From assembly GCA_025350905.1 (NCBI GenBank), contig JANXWY010000115.1, positions 1-39,024 of the forward strand: a stretch of DNA of 39,024 bases, in the 5' to 3' direction. This DNA comes from Verrucomicrobiota bacterium (GTDB taxonomy: Bacteria; Verrucomicrobiota; Verrucomicrobiia; Limisphaerales; JADLHS01). Shown one piece after another: positions 18,301-26,637 of the stretch. The notes beneath the pieces were generated by a model, which was given only the letters and a program-made list of their open reading frames with translations, ran no database searches and had not been told where the DNA came from. Both the position numbers and the translations under genes were made by a program. Within the stretch, counting starts at the first letter, position 1. Each line of letters opens with the position of its first letter.

Positions 18301-18528
18301 CGCCGGCTCGTGGAGGTTTTACAGCGCTTGGTTGATGCCGGGCACTCGGTGGTGGTGATTGAGCACAACCTGGATTTGATCGCCGAGGCTGACTGGGTGC
18401 TAGACCTCGGGCCGGAAGGCGGCGCCGGCGGCGGACAGGTGGTAGCGGTGGGCACTCCGGAGACGGTGGCGCAGAATAAACAGTCGCACACCGGGCGCTT
18501 CCTCCGTAAACTTTTGGCGAAATCATGA
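12385..18528 (+). CDS. uvrA: Double-length excinuclease ABC subunit UvrA
   Basis: DNA-damage sensor of nucleotide excision repair that loads UvrB at lesions. At 2047 residues it is two UvrA units fused in tandem; a single UvrA has about 940. Four ABC ATPase modules are visible. Walker A motifs lie at about residues 37 (GLSGSGKSS), 721, 1151 and 1718 (each GVSGSGKST). LSGG signatures lie at about 528, 964, 1543 and 1906. Paired CxxC zinc-finger motifs occur in each unit (for example [32 protein letters not shown]). The join between units is near residue 1110. Double-length UvrA proteins are known in several phyla and often lie beside an ordinary uvrA elsewhere in the genome. Odd features are at least eight in-frame insertions of palindromic or repetitive DNA, mostly in inter-motif loops, and a C10 tract at 18172-18181. 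The stop overlaps the next gene by ATGA. Confidence 0.96.
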   Translation: MLTPAPAPAIRLRGVRHNNLKNFDLELPLHRLIVITGLSGSGKSSLAFDTLYAEGQRRYIETFSPYARQFFDRMDKPQVDSIEGIPPAIAIEQRNAVRSTRSTVGTMTEICDYMKVLWPHVARLHCRGCGQPVRKETPQKIWETIQSSTFSSSSSTRLGKQIEDENKGGGREFLITFNLPLSEKLSLAESLALVSKQGYQRLLLEGEIVRLEDAALRAPRIDLTVVQDRLRLSSARRARFVEACEQAYHFGKGKLTLHELDATRPLRSFSNRLHCAACDLEYPEPSPALFSFNHPLGACPACKGFGRTITIDYHLALPDRALTLAQGAVKPWRTGTGAESQKDLTRFCKTRGVPMNVPFAALSAEHQRWIIEGDADYGRDENHQWPRAWYGVKGYFRWMETKSYKMHVRVLLSRYRAYTKCAACDGTRLKSDALLYRLHGAPALRRAPLSKRGTSETGVTPSLITLADVYALPVRAALELVTGLAQEGKFSSKDPVAHAFKEVQARLGYLNEVGLGYLTLDRATRTLSGGETERVNLTTCLGTRLVNTLFVLDEPSVGLHPRDTDRLVRILEKLRDTGNTVVVVEHEVGVMRAADQIVDIGPGHGATGGEVVFQGSLPEILQAAESLTGQYLSGRKQIEIPSRRPVAKSKVEYRMRKGIAALEPAGALRALSLQDADFTLASSGAIRPSDAKWLTIANASRHNLKSLSVAIPLNRFVALTGVSGSGKSTLIRDVLLPALADKLNGQQAAGGDQQTDGTEFEGADNSPTSELRPPPTALTGFESLGQVVLVDQSALGKTPRSNPAVYIGAFDDIREVFAQSEAARQRGLNASAFSFNSGVGQCERCRGAGFEKIEMQFLSDIFIRCPDCAGRRYRPHILEVKICSHRPGEAHSLSRNDQSLVTAAATNQEWSIGDLLEATVDEVIAFLETLIESKSAFRAIASLKLLQEVGLGYLRLGQPINTLSGGESQRLKLVRHLAAAVESRAPSVKDGATKRSSSPRPSTLDPRPTLFLFDEPTTGLHFDDVRVLLKVFQRLVDAGHSVLVIEHNLDVIKCADWVIDLGPEAGDRGGQIVAQGMPETVALSAASHTGRFLRKMFETRSAASRDRIRQVNQAVERVPAANGITIAGAREHNLKNLSLEIPRNQFVVITGVSGSGKSTLAFDLLFAEGQRRFLDSMNVYARQFVEQLSRPDVDLITGIPPTVSIEQRTSRGGGKSTVATVTEIYHFIRLLFARLGLQHCPDCHLPVQAQTRDELAKQLRAEFDQRGPLRLFAPMVRNRKGFHSDVAAWAAKHGFAEIRADGKMFATSKAFRLDRFREHDVEIAVGVLEFGGPRSRDRGKRNRSPEDGTPDPQKLIEQTLELGHGTLFAEDTRQRLTVHSTERACPKCTRSFEPLDPKNFSYNSSQGWCPKCRGFGELFYLPDVERGANADAVEESWWSWAQEREVCPECNGARLNPIARAVRLKAGESRRGLRSAPRRAPTIVDVSALDVAAALKFMRALKFTGREAEIARDILPEISERLKFLHEVGLGYLQLGRGAPTLSGGESQRIRLAAQLGSNLSGVLYVLDEPTIGLHARDNEQLLAVLEKLRARGNSIVVVEHDEETMRRADHIIDLGPGAGIHGGQVVAAGTLAELARHPESVTGRCLRAEKKFPARGARRPVLEAADVRRIKSKSNRSQSLLTSAATGSWLTLRGATTNNLKNLTVQIPLGRLVLVTGVSGSGKSTLIRECLLPELQAVLANKSPAQSARLAGHQALKAVYEVDQAPIGRTPRSIPATYVGFFDDIRALFAQVPEARIRGYSASRFSFNSAQGRCPECEGAGQIKLEMNFLPPAFVRCETCDQTRFNRETLDIEYGGKNIAQVLDLSVEAALEFFAGIPKIKRALQALHDTGLDYLKLGQPSPTLSGGEAQRVKLVSHLLTGLREARVIPPPRPDGHPLPSGWGEGRGEGRTTKRNLFILEEPTIGLHLADVRRLVEVLQRLVDAGHSVVVIEHNLDLIAEADWVLDLGPEGGAGGGQVVAVGTPETVAQNKQSHTGRFLRKLLAKS
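12840..12879. repeat. Inverted repeat inside uvrA (GA-rich element)
   Basis: CTCGTCCTCGA (12840-12850) and its exact reverse complement TCGAGGACGAG (12869-12879) enclose 18 bases; a further AGGACGAGAA follows at 12891-12900. The encoded stretch ([20 protein letters not shown]) replaces the usual post-zinc-module sequence and looks unlike UvrA, so this is an inserted palindrome read in frame. Confidence 0.6.
13702..13727. repeat. GC-rich hairpin inside uvrA
   Basis: Palindromic 26 bases: GGAG pairs with CTCC, CCCG with CGGG and CG with CG around a TTA loop, with small bulges. It encodes the non-UvrA peptide around [12 protein letters not shown], inserted before the conserved [12 protein letters not shown] segment. 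Probably another in-frame palindromic insertion. Confidence 0.45.
15074..15101. repeat. Diverged copy of the 26-base hemL/uvrA repeat
   Basis: 28 bases matching the copy at 17416-17443 at 22 positions, in the same orientation, including the blocks TCAGAGCCTC and CGGCTGC. Read in frame it gives [11 protein letters not shown], comparable with [11 protein letters not shown] at the other uvrA copy. It lies in an insertion between the CxxC zinc motif and the [12 protein letters not shown] segment of the first UvrA unit. Confidence 0.6.
15378..15408 (+). repeat. Heptamer tandem repeat inside uvrA
   Basis: Four consecutive copies of CCCTCGA followed by CCC. Three copies make 21 bases, so the unit count matters for the frame. 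It encodes [12 protein letters not shown] just before the Walker B strand [12 protein letters not shown] of the first unit. Confidence 0.85.
17416..17441 (+). repeat. 26-base repeat in uvrA shared with hemL
   Basis: Exact reverse complement of hemL positions 7536-7561. Key blocks are GTCAGAGCCTCC followed by TTACGTCGGCTGC. It lies in the linker before Walker A of the fourth ABC module and is read as [10 protein letters not shown]. An exact 26-base match between two unrelated genes cannot be explained by chance in 39 kb or by protein homology. Confidence 0.85.
18172..18181 (+). repeat. Homopolymeric C10 tract in uvrA
   Basis: Ten consecutive C within the coding sequence, read as Pro-Pro-Pro and the first base of Arg. 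Such tracts are prone to slippage. Gain or loss of one base would remove the last about 115 residues, including Walker B of the fourth ATPase module. Confidence 0.8.
18195..18221. repeat. Perfect 10-base-pair hairpin inside uvrA
   Basis: CCCTCTCCCC (18195-18204) and GGGGAGAGGG (18212-18221) enclose a 7-base loop, flanked by TCACC and GGTGA that could extend the stem past a short bulge. It resembles a repeat type common between genes in many bacterial genomes. Here it is read in frame as the linker [14 protein letters not shown] before Walker B of the last ATPase module. Confidence 0.8.
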
Positions 18529-19007
18529 GCCAACCGTATGAAGAGGTCTTCGCGGGCGAAGTGACGCTGCGGCTTCCGCCCGGTCAGCGACATGAGTTGA
18601 TTTGTTCCCGGTTGCACGCTGTCGTGAAGGCCAAAGTGGAAAAGCTCAGCAGCACCCGGCTGCTGGCGCCGCGCACCGCCGTGGGCATCGCTCCGGGCAC
18701 CCGACTCTGCCCCGACCTGGCCCTCGTGACTGCCGCCAGCAACAAACTCTGGCTCGCCGTCGAAATCGTCAGTTCGGAGGATCACCACAACGACACCGTC
18801 ATCAAGAAGGAGCTCTACGAGGCGAACAAGGTTTCACGGCTCTGGATGGTGGATCCGCGCTATGGCAACGTGGAGGTCTATCACGCCACGCCCTACGGCC
18901 TCGCGCTCCGGAGCATTTTGGCCGGGCGGGAGGTATTGAGTGAAGAACTGCTGCCGGAGTTTGCGCTCGTCGTCGCCGAGTTGTTTGCGCCGGAGGGTCC
19001 CCCGTGA
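18525..19007 (+). CDS. Uma2-family (DUF820) endonuclease-like protein
   Basis: A 160-residue protein of the Uma2/DUF820 family, a PD-(D/E)XK-fold group that is much expanded in Cyanobacteria and other bacteria; its function is unproven. The family core is clear: RLCPDLALV with the aspartate, then LAVEIVSSEDHHNDTVIKKELYEAN with the Glu and a downstream Lys, then the characteristic SRLWMVDPRYGNVEVY. It is slightly shorter than many members (about 180-200), with a brief N-terminal part. The ATG overlaps the uvrA stop as ATGA, so translation is probably coupled to uvrA. That link to a repair gene is notable, but Uma2 genes also occur in many unrelated contexts. Confidence 0.85.
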   Translation: MSQPYEEVFAGEVTLRLPPGQRHELICSRLHAVVKAKVEKLSSTRLLAPRTAVGIAPGTRLCPDLALVTAASNKLWLAVEIVSSEDHHNDTVIKKELYEANKVSRLWMVDPRYGNVEVYHATPYGLALRSILAGREVLSEELLPEFALVVAELFAPEGPP

Positions 19008-19098
19008 TCCAACCCGAACGCTAGCAGGGTTACTTGGGATATATTCAACTAACAGACCGGCGCGGGTTTTTCACTAGCGCGGACAGGTCGGGCCAGCT

Positions 19099-20196
19099 AT
19101 GAATCGAGCCATGCAAATTCCTTTTTGGCGAACGGCGATCGTTGCTTGGGTGGCCTTCGTTTTCCTGGGCTCCGTCCACGCCCAGACCTTGCAACGGGTC
19201 GAGCAGGTTGATTTTGGTAAAACTCCGGAGGGTGCTGAAGTTAAATTGATCACCCTGCGGAACGCCAACGGCATGCGCGCCCAGATCATTACCTATGGCG
19301 CCATCCTCAAAGAGCTGCAGGCCCCGGATCGGAACGGAAGGTTCACCAACATTTTGCTCACCGCGGACAGCCTGCAAGGATTCCAACGCGGGTTTAACGG
19401 GGCCGCGGCCATCATTGGCCGGGTCGTCAACCGGATCGGTGGCGCGCAATTTGAACTGGACGGAACAACTTATCACTTAGCCGCAAATAGTGGCAAGAAC
19501 GCGATCCATGGCGGGCGCAAGGGCTTCGACCAGTCGGTGTGGACGGTGGAAGCTACTCCGGCGAAGGAGCACGAATCGTCGGTGAAGCTGACTTATCTAA
19601 GCCAAGATGGCGAGGAAGGCTTTCCCGGCAACTTGAAAACTTCCGTGATCTACACGTTAACGGACCACAACGAATTACGGATCGATTACGAAGCCGCGAC
19701 CGATAAACCCACGATTGCGAATCTGACCAATCATGCGTACTGGAACCTGGCGGGCGGGGGCGACTGCCTGGATAATATCCTGTGGATTCCGTCGGAGAGT
19801 TACACTGCGGCTGACGCGGATTTGATTCCCACCGGTGAAATCCGGCCGCTTCAGGGAACCCTGATGGACTTTAACCAGCCGACGCGCATCGGGGATCGCA
19901 TCGAGCAGTTGAAGCCGCAGATGAATGGCTATGACCACAATTACATTCTGAGTGGGGGCAAAGCCCTGAAGCTGGCGGCCCGGCTGAGTGAACCCCACAG
20001 CGGACGGATTATGGAAGTGCGAACCACCCAGCCGGCGGTGCAACTCTACACGGGAAATCATTTGCGGCACACGGCGGTTTGCCTGGAAACGCAGCATTAT
20101 CCCGACGCCATCCATCATCCGAACTTCCCCTCCATCGTGGTGCGACCCGGGTCGCCGTTGAAAGAGACCACCTTGTTTACCTTCCTGGCGAAGTAG
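19099..20196 (+). CDS. Exported aldose 1-epimerase (mutarotase)
   Basis: Interconverts alpha and beta anomers of aldoses such as galactose and glucose. The 365-residue protein has an N-terminal signal peptide (hydrophobic at residues 12-24, probably cut after VHA), which places it in the periplasm or outside, unlike cytoplasmic GalM. Family residues are present: GRVVNRI with substrate-binding Arg, NAIHGG with His137, TNHAYWNL with the catalytic acid His212, and CLETQHYPDAIHHPNFP with the catalytic base Glu330. An exported mutarotase fits use of extracellular polysaccharides. ATG codons at 19099 and 19111 are both possible starts; the first gives a normal basic n-region. It follows the Uma2 gene by about 90 bases and may have its own promoter. 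Confidence 0.92.
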   Translation: MNRAMQIPFWRTAIVAWVAFVFLGSVHAQTLQRVEQVDFGKTPEGAEVKLITLRNANGMRAQIITYGAILKELQAPDRNGRFTNILLTADSLQGFQRGFNGAAAIIGRVVNRIGGAQFELDGTTYHLAANSGKNAIHGGRKGFDQSVWTVEATPAKEHESSVKLTYLSQDGEEGFPGNLKTSVIYTLTDHNELRIDYEAATDKPTIANLTNHAYWNLAGGGDCLDNILWIPSESYTAADADLIPTGEIRPLQGTLMDFNQPTRIGDRIEQLKPQMNGYDHNYILSGGKALKLAARLSEPHSGRIMEVRTTQPAVQLYTGNHLRHTAVCLETQHYPDAIHHPNFPSIVVRPGSPLKETTLFTFLAK

Positions 20197-20262
20197 GCTG
20201 GCAAAACTTATCGCGGGAGGGGTGGAGTTGCCGCCTGCCTCAAAAATCACTGCACGCGCGAC

Positions 20263-20292
20263 TTGACCTTTGGCCGTAAATCCGCATGCTAT
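20263..20292 (+). promoter_or_regulatory. Possible typA promoter (weak)
   Basis: TTGACC is followed after 18 bases by TGCTAT, about 90 bases before the typA start. The -35 is good and the -10 poor. It is the best pair seen in the 188 bases between the epimerase gene and typA. Confidence 0.2.
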
Positions 20293-20384
20293 GCGACCCG
20301 GCAGAACCCGTCGCAGTGCAAGTCGCTGGCTTTCGGCCAGTGTTTCCCGGTCGCATCCGTTGGTGCGGCTGATATTATTGCAGC

Positions 20385-22244
20385 GTGAGCGAACCGGTCA
20401 TTTACGATATGCAGCACATTCGAAACATCGCGATCATCGCCCACGTTGATCATGGCAAGACCACGCTCGTGGACTGCCTCCTGAAACAATCCGGCACCTT
20501 CCGCGCCAACCAGCACGAGTCTTCCGAGGTGCGGCTGATGGACTCCATGGATTTGGAAAAGGAAAAGGGCATCACCATCCGCGCCAAGAACGCCGCGTTC
20601 AAATACAAGAATTACCACATCAACATTGTGGATACTCCCGGCCACGCCGACTTTGGCGGCGAGGTGGAACGCATCATGAACATGATCGACGGCGTGCTGC
20701 TCGTCGTGGACGCCGCCGATGGTCCGCAGGCACAAACCCGTTTCGTCTTGCGCAAGGCGTTGGAAGCCGGCGCGAAGCCGATCGTCGTTATCAACAAGAT
20801 CGACCGCGACAATGCGAATCCCAAGAAAGTGCTCGACGAGGTGTTCGAATTGTTCATGTCGCTCAACGCCACGGATGAACAGTTGGATTTTCCGTTCATC
20901 TACGCCTCGGCCAAGGAAGGCTATGCGAAGGTGGAACTCGAACACGTGGCTGGCACCATGGAGCCGCTTTTCGACGCGATTGTGAAGCATATCCCGCCGC
21001 CGCGCGCCCATGCCGGCGACGGTTTCCAGGTGCTCGTGGCCAACCTGGATTACAGCGATTACCTCGGCCGGATTGCATTTGGGAAAATCTACGAGGGCAA
21101 GGTCAAGCTCGGCGATCCCGCCATTTGCCGTCACGGCAGCGGCACGACCTCCAAGGGGAAAATCACCGCCATCTTCCACTTCGAAGGCATGAAGCGCATC
21201 GAAGTCCAGGAAGCCCACGCCGGCGACATCGTCGGCCTCACCGGCTTTGAAGATGTGTTCATTGGGGAAACCATTTGTGATTCGGAAGCCCGGGCCGCTT
21301 TGCCCTATATCCCGATTGATCCGCCGACGATCCAGATGGAATTCGCCGTGAATGACGGTCCGCTCGCCGGCATGGATGGCAAACTGGTGACCGCGCGCCA
21401 TATCTGGGATCGGTTGGTGAAGGAGATTCGCACGAACGTGGCCCTGCGCATCGCGCAGACGAGTGACCCGAAGATTTTTGCGGTCAGCGGCCGCGGCGAA
21501 ATGCAGATCGCCATTCTCGTCGAGCAGATGCGCCGCGAAGGCCACGAAGTGCTGGTGTCCCGCCCAGAAGTGTTGTGGAAGAAAGACGCCGACGGCAATG
21601 CGTTGGAGCCGATTGAAAAAGTATTCGTGGAAGTGCCCAGCGAGAACCTCGGCACGATCATGGAAAATCTTTCCAACCGCAAAGCGCAAATTACAAACAT
21701 GAACCATGTGGGCAACATCGTCTCCGTCGAGGCGTTAGTGCCGATGCGCGGCTTGATTGGCTTCGAGACCGATCTCGTCAATTCGACCAAGGGCATGGGC
21801 GTGATGAGTCATCTGTTCCACGAATACGGGACGGATCGCGGCGAGATTGCCGCGCGCAAGAACGGCTCGCTCGTCAGCATGGACGGGGGCGAAGCGACTT
21901 CTTACGCCTTGAACATGGTGCAGGAACGTGGGCGCTTGATGATTGAGCCGGGCGACCACGTTTACGTGGGTATGATCGTGGGCGAAAACGCCCGCGAAAA
22001 CGACATCCCGGTCAACCCGGTGAAGGAAAAGCGCCTGACCAACATGCGGTCGCAAGGCGACGGCAAAGGCATCCAGCTCAACTCGCCGCTCAAGCTCAGT
22101 CTCGAACGCGCGCTGGAATACATTGATGTGGATGAATACGTGGAGGCCACGCCCAAGAATCTTCGCTTGCGCAAGAAGGTGCTGGATGAAAACGCCCGCA
22201 AGCGCTCCGAGAAAAGCCGTTCGATCAAGTTCTTGGAAGCTTAG
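20385..22244 (+). CDS. typA: Ribosome-associated GTPase TypA/BipA
   Basis: Translational GTPase of the EF-G/LepA superfamily that acts on ribosomes, notably in stress and low-temperature 50S assembly. Its 619 residues match the family. The G domain is intact: [20 protein letters not shown] (G1), [10 protein letters not shown] (switch region), [17 protein letters not shown] (G3) and [13 protein letters not shown] (G4). The C-terminal part has the TypA-specific [21 protein letters not shown] and [11 protein letters not shown] motifs. A GTG at 20385 opens the frame; an ATG at 20409 would give the start [10 protein letters not shown], closer to most TypA proteins, and neither has a clear ribosome binding site. 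It converges with the RND pump gene across 58 bases. Confidence 0.96.
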   Translation: MSEPVIYDMQHIRNIAIIAHVDHGKTTLVDCLLKQSGTFRANQHESSEVRLMDSMDLEKEKGITIRAKNAAFKYKNYHINIVDTPGHADFGGEVERIMNMIDGVLLVVDAADGPQAQTRFVLRKALEAGAKPIVVINKIDRDNANPKKVLDEVFELFMSLNATDEQLDFPFIYASAKEGYAKVELEHVAGTMEPLFDAIVKHIPPPRAHAGDGFQVLVANLDYSDYLGRIAFGKIYEGKVKLGDPAICRHGSGTTSKGKITAIFHFEGMKRIEVQEAHAGDIVGLTGFEDVFIGETICDSEARAALPYIPIDPPTIQMEFAVNDGPLAGMDGKLVTARHIWDRLVKEIRTNVALRIAQTSDPKIFAVSGRGEMQIAILVEQMRREGHEVLVSRPEVLWKKDADGNALEPIEKVFVEVPSENLGTIMENLSNRKAQITNMNHVGNIVSVEALVPMRGLIGFETDLVNSTKGMGVMSHLFHEYGTDRGEIAARKNGSLVSMDGGEATSYALNMVQERGRLMIEPGDHVYVGMIVGENARENDIPVNPVKEKRLTNMRSQGDGKGIQLNSPLKLSLERALEYIDVDEYVEATPKNLRLRKKVLDENARKRSEKSRSIKFLEA

Positions 22245-22278
22245 GGCCCGGCTCTTTGCCTCCGAGTAAACCCCACTT

Positions 22279-22296
22279 CCGGTGGCGTGCCGCCGG
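22279..22296. terminator. Possible bidirectional terminator hairpin
   Basis: CCGGTGG/CCGCCGG with a CGTG loop (7 pairs, one G-T) lies between the convergent typA and RND genes. There is no good T run on either side, so it is a weak call. Confidence 0.3.
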
Positions 22297-22302
22297 GTTG
22301 AT

Positions 22303-25300
22303 TTAGGGCTCCTCGGTCGAGGGCGATTCCGTCAATGGTTTTGAGGCCGTCGCCAAATCTGTTTCGCGCTCACGCGACAACAGATAGAAAACGGGAAGGA
22401 CGACGAGCGTTAAGAGGGTGGCCGATATTAGTCCTCCGATGACCACCACGGCCAGCGGCTTTTGGGTTTCCGAGCCGATCCCGTGGGAGAGCGCCATCGG
22501 CAGCAGGCCGAGCATGGCCAGCAGCGCCGTCATGAGCACGGTGCGCAAGCGCAACCGCGCCCCCTGCCGCACGGCGTGCATCGGCGAGGCGCCATCTTCC
22601 TGAAGTTGATTGAAGCAACTGATCATGACCACGCCATTAAGCACCGCTTGGCCGAAGAGAGCGATGAACCCGATGGCCGCCGAAACGCTCAACGGGATGC
22701 CGGTCAGCAACAAGGCGAAAATGCCACCGATGAGCGCGAAGGGTACGTTCAGCAAAATGAGGAGGGCTTGTTTGACGGATTTGAAGGCATCGAACAGCAA
22801 CACGAAGATCAGTAGGACGCTGATGGGGACGATGACGGCCAGCCGTTTCATGGCGCGCTGCTGATTCTCGAATTCTCCGCTCCAGGAGACGAGGTAGCCG
22901 GGCGGCATTTTGATCGCACGCACACGCGCCTGCATATCCGCCACCACGCTGCCCATGTCGCGGCCTTTGATGAAGACGCCGATCGCGGTGACGCGGGTGC
23001 CGTTTTCGCGGCTGATATTCATGCTGCCACTGGACTCCTTGAACGCGGCGACTTCCTCCAGCGGGACGTGCAGGCCGTCGGGGTTGCTGACCAGTATTTT
23101 TCGCATATTGGAAAGGCCGCGCTCGGTTTCCGCCAGGCGCACGAGCACGCTGAAATGTTTTTCACCCTCCCACAGTTCGGTGGCCGCTTTGCCGCCCAGA
23201 CCGATTTCGATTTCGTCCTCGATATCGCCGACGTTCAGGCCGTAGCGCGAGGCGCGGGCACGATCAATCTCGATGATGGCTTGTGGGACCTCGCCCGCGC
23301 GATCAATGAACGCTCGGGAGACGCCGGGGACATCGGCAATCTTGTGCAACACCTGGCTGACCTGCTCGCGCAGGACTTTGGCGTCCTCGCCGAACACCTT
23401 GATGACCACCTGGCCGTCAATCTGGGAAATACTCTCGAGCACGTTGTCACGGATGGGCTGGGAGAAACTGGTCTCGACCCCGGGCAGCGCATCGAGTGCC
23501 TTGTCCATCGCGTCCAGAACTTTTTCCTTCGTCATGCCGGGCCGCCACGCCGTCGCCGGCTTCAGGCCCACGAAACACTCCACCATGTTGAGCGGCTTCG
23601 GGTCGGTGCCATCCTCCGGCCGGCCCGCCTTTGAAATGACCGTGCTGACTTCGGGCACCGACCGGATCAGCCGGCGCATGGTTGCGCAATCCTGCGTGGC
23701 TTCGGTGACGGATATGCCCGCCGGCAAGGTGGCGTTGACCCAAATCGTGCCTTCGTTGAGTTCCGGCAGGAATTCCGTGCCGAGCTTGGTTGCGGCGGCA
23801 AAGCTCGCGCCCAAGGCAATGAGCGCGCAGGTGATCACCAGCTTCGGGCGGGCGAGGGCGCTGCGGAGGATGGGGTCGTAGACGCGGTTCGCCAGCCGCA
23901 TCACGGCGTTTTCCTGGTGCGAAACATTTTTGCGCAGCAGAAACCAGCAGAGCAGCGGTACGAGGGTCAGAGAAAACAGCAGGGACCCGACCAGCGCCGA
24001 GGTGACCGTCCACGCCATTGGCGCGAAGATGCGGCCCTCGTGGCGTTGCAAGGTGAAAATCGGCACGTGGGCCACAATGATGATGAGCATCGAGAAAAAC
24101 GTCGGGCGGCCAACTTCCGCCGCGGCGGAAAGGATCAGGTCCCGCAGTTTGTTGCGGTCGGTGGAATGGTCGCGCTCGGACAGTTTGCGAAAAACGTTTT
24201 CCACGACGATCACCGCGCCGTCCACGATGATGCCAAAATCCATCGCGCCGAGCGAAAGCAAGTTGGCCGGAATGCCCCGCCAGGTCAGCCCGATGAACGT
24301 GGCAAGGAGCGACAGCGGGATCATCAGCGCGACAATGAACGCGGCGCGGAGATTGCCGAGGAAGAGGAACAACACAAAGGCCACGAGCATCGCGCCCTCG
24401 GCGAGGTTCTTAAACACCGTGTGCAGCGTGGTGTCAATCAGCCAGGTCCGGTCGTAGTACGGCACAATCTGAACCCCCTTCGGCAGGATGGATTGGTTGA
24501 GCTGTTGGATTTTTGCCTTCACCGCCTTGAGCACTTCCGACGGATTTTCCCCTTTGCGCATGAGCACGACGCCATTGACGATATCCTCCTCCTCATCCTG
24601 GCCCATGAGCCCTTCGCGCGGAATGTTGCTGACTTTCACCTGGGCGACGTCGCGTACCAGCACCGGTACGCCATTGTGCGAGGCGAGCACGATGCTCCCG
24701 ATGTCGTCGGGCGAATGCAGCAGGCCGAGGCCCCGGATAAGATATTGCTGCGGGCCTTGCTCAACTTTGCTGCCGCCCACGTTGGCGTTGCCGCGGTTGA
24801 GCGCGGTGTAGAGCGTCTGCAAGTTCAGGCCGTAATAGCGCAGACGGGCGAGGTCGGGATTGACTTCATAGGTCTTGATCGAGCCGCCCATGCCCACGAT
24901 GTCCGCCACGCCCGGCACCATGCGCAGGTTGCGTTCGACCACCCAGTCTTCGAGCGTGCGCAGGTCGCGAGAGTTCTGGCCATCGCCTTTGAGCCGGTAA
25001 CGGTAAATTTCACCGATGGCAGTGGAGAGCGGGGCGATTTGCGGTTGCACTCCCGGTGGTAGATCCGCGGTGGTCAATCGCTCCATCACTTGTTGCCGCA
25101 CGAAATAGTCCGTCACCTTGTCGTCAAAGGTGATCATGATGAACGACAAGCCGAATTGCGTGTGCGAAAATAGACGCACGGAATGCGGCAGCCCGCTGAG
25201 CACGGTCTCCAGCGGAATCGTGACCTGCTTCTCCACTTCCTCCGGGGCGCGCCCGGCAAAAAGCGTGATGACGTTCACCTGGGTATCGGATACATCGGGA

Positions 25301-25416
25301 AACGCCTCGATGGGCAGATTCAGAAACGCGGCCACCCCGCCCGCGACGAACAGCAACGTCAGCATCACCGTGAACAACGGTTGGTGTAGGGCGGCATGAA
25401 CAAGACGACGAATCAT
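22303..25416 (-). CDS. Heavy-metal efflux RND pump (CzcA-like)
   Basis: Inner-membrane proton-driven pump of the HME-RND family, exporting heavy-metal ions through a periplasmic adaptor and an outer-membrane channel. The 1037 residues show the usual twelve-helix duplicated layout: an N-terminal helix MIRRLVHAALHQPLFTVML, FPDVSDTQVNV, and two large periplasmic loops. The fourth-helix motif AMDFGIIVDGAVIVVEN has Asp393, Asp399 and Glu406. That DFG-x-x-VDG-x-x-x-x-x-E pattern is the form seen in divalent-cation pumps such as CzcA (cobalt, zinc, cadmium) or CnrA/NccA, not the AIGAMVDAA form of Cu/Ag pumps. The exact metal is an inference. It is the last gene of a minus-strand block with adaptor, outer-membrane factor and two-component system. 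Confidence 0.93.
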   Translation of the reverse strand: MIRRLVHAALHQPLFTVMLTLLFVAGGVAAFLNLPIEAFPDVSDTQVNVITLFAGRAPEEVEKQVTIPLETVLSGLPHSVRLFSHTQFGLSFIMITFDDKVTDYFVRQQVMERLTTADLPPGVQPQIAPLSTAIGEIYRYRLKGDGQNSRDLRTLEDWVVERNLRMVPGVADIVGMGGSIKTYEVNPDLARLRYYGLNLQTLYTALNRGNANVGGSKVEQGPQQYLIRGLGLLHSPDDIGSIVLASHNGVPVLVRDVAQVKVSNIPREGLMGQDEEEDIVNGVVLMRKGENPSEVLKAVKAKIQQLNQSILPKGVQIVPYYDRTWLIDTTLHTVFKNLAEGAMLVAFVLFLFLGNLRAAFIVALMIPLSLLATFIGLTWRGIPANLLSLGAMDFGIIVDGAVIVVENVFRKLSERDHSTDRNKLRDLILSAAAEVGRPTFFSMLIIIVAHVPIFTLQRHEGRIFAPMAWTVTSALVGSLLFSLTLVPLLCWFLLRKNVSHQENAVMRLANRVYDPILRSALARPKLVITCALIALGASFAAATKLGTEFLPELNEGTIWVNATLPAGISVTEATQDCATMRRLIRSVPEVSTVISKAGRPEDGTDPKPLNMVECFVGLKPATAWRPGMTKEKVLDAMDKALDALPGVETSFSQPIRDNVLESISQIDGQVVIKVFGEDAKVLREQVSQVLHKIADVPGVSRAFIDRAGEVPQAIIEIDRARASRYGLNVGDIEDEIEIGLGGKAATELWEGEKHFSVLVRLAETERGLSNMRKILVSNPDGLHVPLEEVAAFKESSGSMNISRENGTRVTAIGVFIKGRDMGSVVADMQARVRAIKMPPGYLVSWSGEFENQQRAMKRLAVIVPISVLLIFVLLFDAFKSVKQALLILLNVPFALIGGIFALLLTGIPLSVSAAIGFIALFGQAVLNGVVMISCFNQLQEDGASPMHAVRQGARLRLRTVLMTALLAMLGLLPMALSHGIGSETQKPLAVVVIGGLISATLLTLVVLPVFYLLSRERETDLATASKPLTESPSTEEP

Positions 25417-25494
25417 TGGAGGGGTCAGGTTAAGGTTCGGTCCTTCATCACTCGGCCGTGCTGCGGTGGAGGAATCGCGGGCGCTTCCGGGGGT

Positions 25495-26637
25495 TCATGG
25501 GCCGGTGGAAAGAAGTTGCTCCAGCAGCATCGCCCCGTCCGTCACGACCCGCTGCCCGACGGCCAGCCCCGACGCGACGAGAATGTGGCCGCCATGTTCC
25601 CAACCGGGTGTCACCTCGCGGCGCGCATAACGGCCCGGCTTCTCTTCCACCATCACGCAGTGCTGTTCGCCACGCAGAAACACCGCCCGGGCCGGCACCA
25701 CGACCCCTGCTTCCGGGGCCAGGGGCACTTCGGCCTGAACGAACATTTCTGCCTTGAGCCGCCGCCCCGGATTGCTCAGCGACCCGCGCACCTTGATCGT
25801 GCGCGTGTTTGCATCCAAACCGTCGCCGACGACCTCCACCTGGCCGCTGAAAGTTTGGCCGGGCAAACTCGCACTCTTCACCGTGAACGTCTGCCCCACC
25901 CGCACCCGCGCCTGGTCTCGCTCCGGCACATCAATCACTACCCATAACCGCTCCGGGTCGGTGACGACAAACTGCGGCGAGGCCAGTTGCGGCGCGTTGG
26001 CCAGCATTAGATCGGCGCGCAATTCCGCACCTGGATTGATGTTTTTCTCCACCAGGACCCCCGCGATTGGACTCCGGAAAACGTAAACCTGATCCACGCC
26101 ATTCGTGTCCGCGCCGTAAAGCGCCAGCCGTTCTGCGGCCCGTTGCCGCTCCCATCGCGTGCGCTCCATGTCCGCCTCCGCCGCTTGCAAATCCTTTTGC
26201 GGTGCCGCACCGTGCGCGAACAGATCGCGGACGCGCGAAAGCGTCCGTTCGGCCAACCCGACCTCGGTCGCGGCGCGGCGGGCGTCCGCCTGCGCTTGGC
26301 CGAAATCCGGTGAGGCGATCAACGCCAGTGGCGTGCCGACCTCCACCCGCTCGCCCACTTCAACGCAAATCTTGGTTACTCGCCCTCCAAACGGGGTAAA
26401 CAGGCGCGTGGTGACGTTGTCGTCCCAGACCAGACGGCCATTGAAGCTCAACTCAGACGCTGCTGGCGGTACGCAGGTCGCCAACACGATGGCAGTGGCA
26501 GGCGGGGTGCCGGGCGTGACGATCACCTGGTCGCCCTCAACGCGAACATCGGTGGATTCGGTGGCGGGCGGCGGTTGATGGCAGCCCGCCAATCCGGCGA
26601 GGGCCAGGATGCAGCTGAGCGGGATAATTCTGTTCAT
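25495..26637 (-). CDS. RND efflux adaptor lipoprotein (CzcB/CusB-like)
   Basis: Periplasmic adaptor of the tripartite pump, linking the RND protein to the outer-membrane factor. The 380-residue protein begins with a lipoprotein signal (ILALAGLAGC), so Cys19 should be lipidated. The fold order is typical: a barrel strand region SELSFNGRLVWDDNVTTRL, a lipoyl half (GGRVTKICVEVGERVEVG), and an alpha hairpin at about residues 118-168. The second lipoyl half follows (FRSPIAGVLVEKNINPGAEL), then beta-barrel and membrane-proximal parts. No His- or Met-rich N-terminal metal site is seen. Its ATG overlaps the stop of the outer-membrane factor gene by ATGA, so the two are translationally coupled; the RND gene follows after 78 bases. 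Confidence 0.93.
   Translation of the reverse strand: MNRIIPLSCILALAGLAGCHQPPPATESTDVRVEGDQVIVTPGTPPATAIVLATCVPPAASELSFNGRLVWDDNVTTRLFTPFGGRVTKICVEVGERVEVGTPLALIASPDFGQAQADARRAATEVGLAERTLSRVRDLFAHGAAPQKDLQAAEADMERTRWERQRAAERLALYGADTNGVDQVYVFRSPIAGVLVEKNINPGAELRADLMLANAPQLASPQFVVTDPERLWVVIDVPERDQARVRVGQTFTVKSASLPGQTFSGQVEVVGDGLDANTRTIKVRGSLSNPGRRLKAEMFVQAEVPLAPEAGVVVPARAVFLRGEQHCVMVEEKPGRYARREVTPGWEHGGHILVASGLAVGQRVVTDGAMLLEQLLSTGP

Noticed and set aside
20289-21707. 472-codon minus-strand open frame
   Set aside because: Antisense to typA, no family features; a shadow frame.
23917-25062. 381-codon plus-strand open frame
   Set aside because: Antisense to the RND pump gene, His/Arg-rich and without domains.
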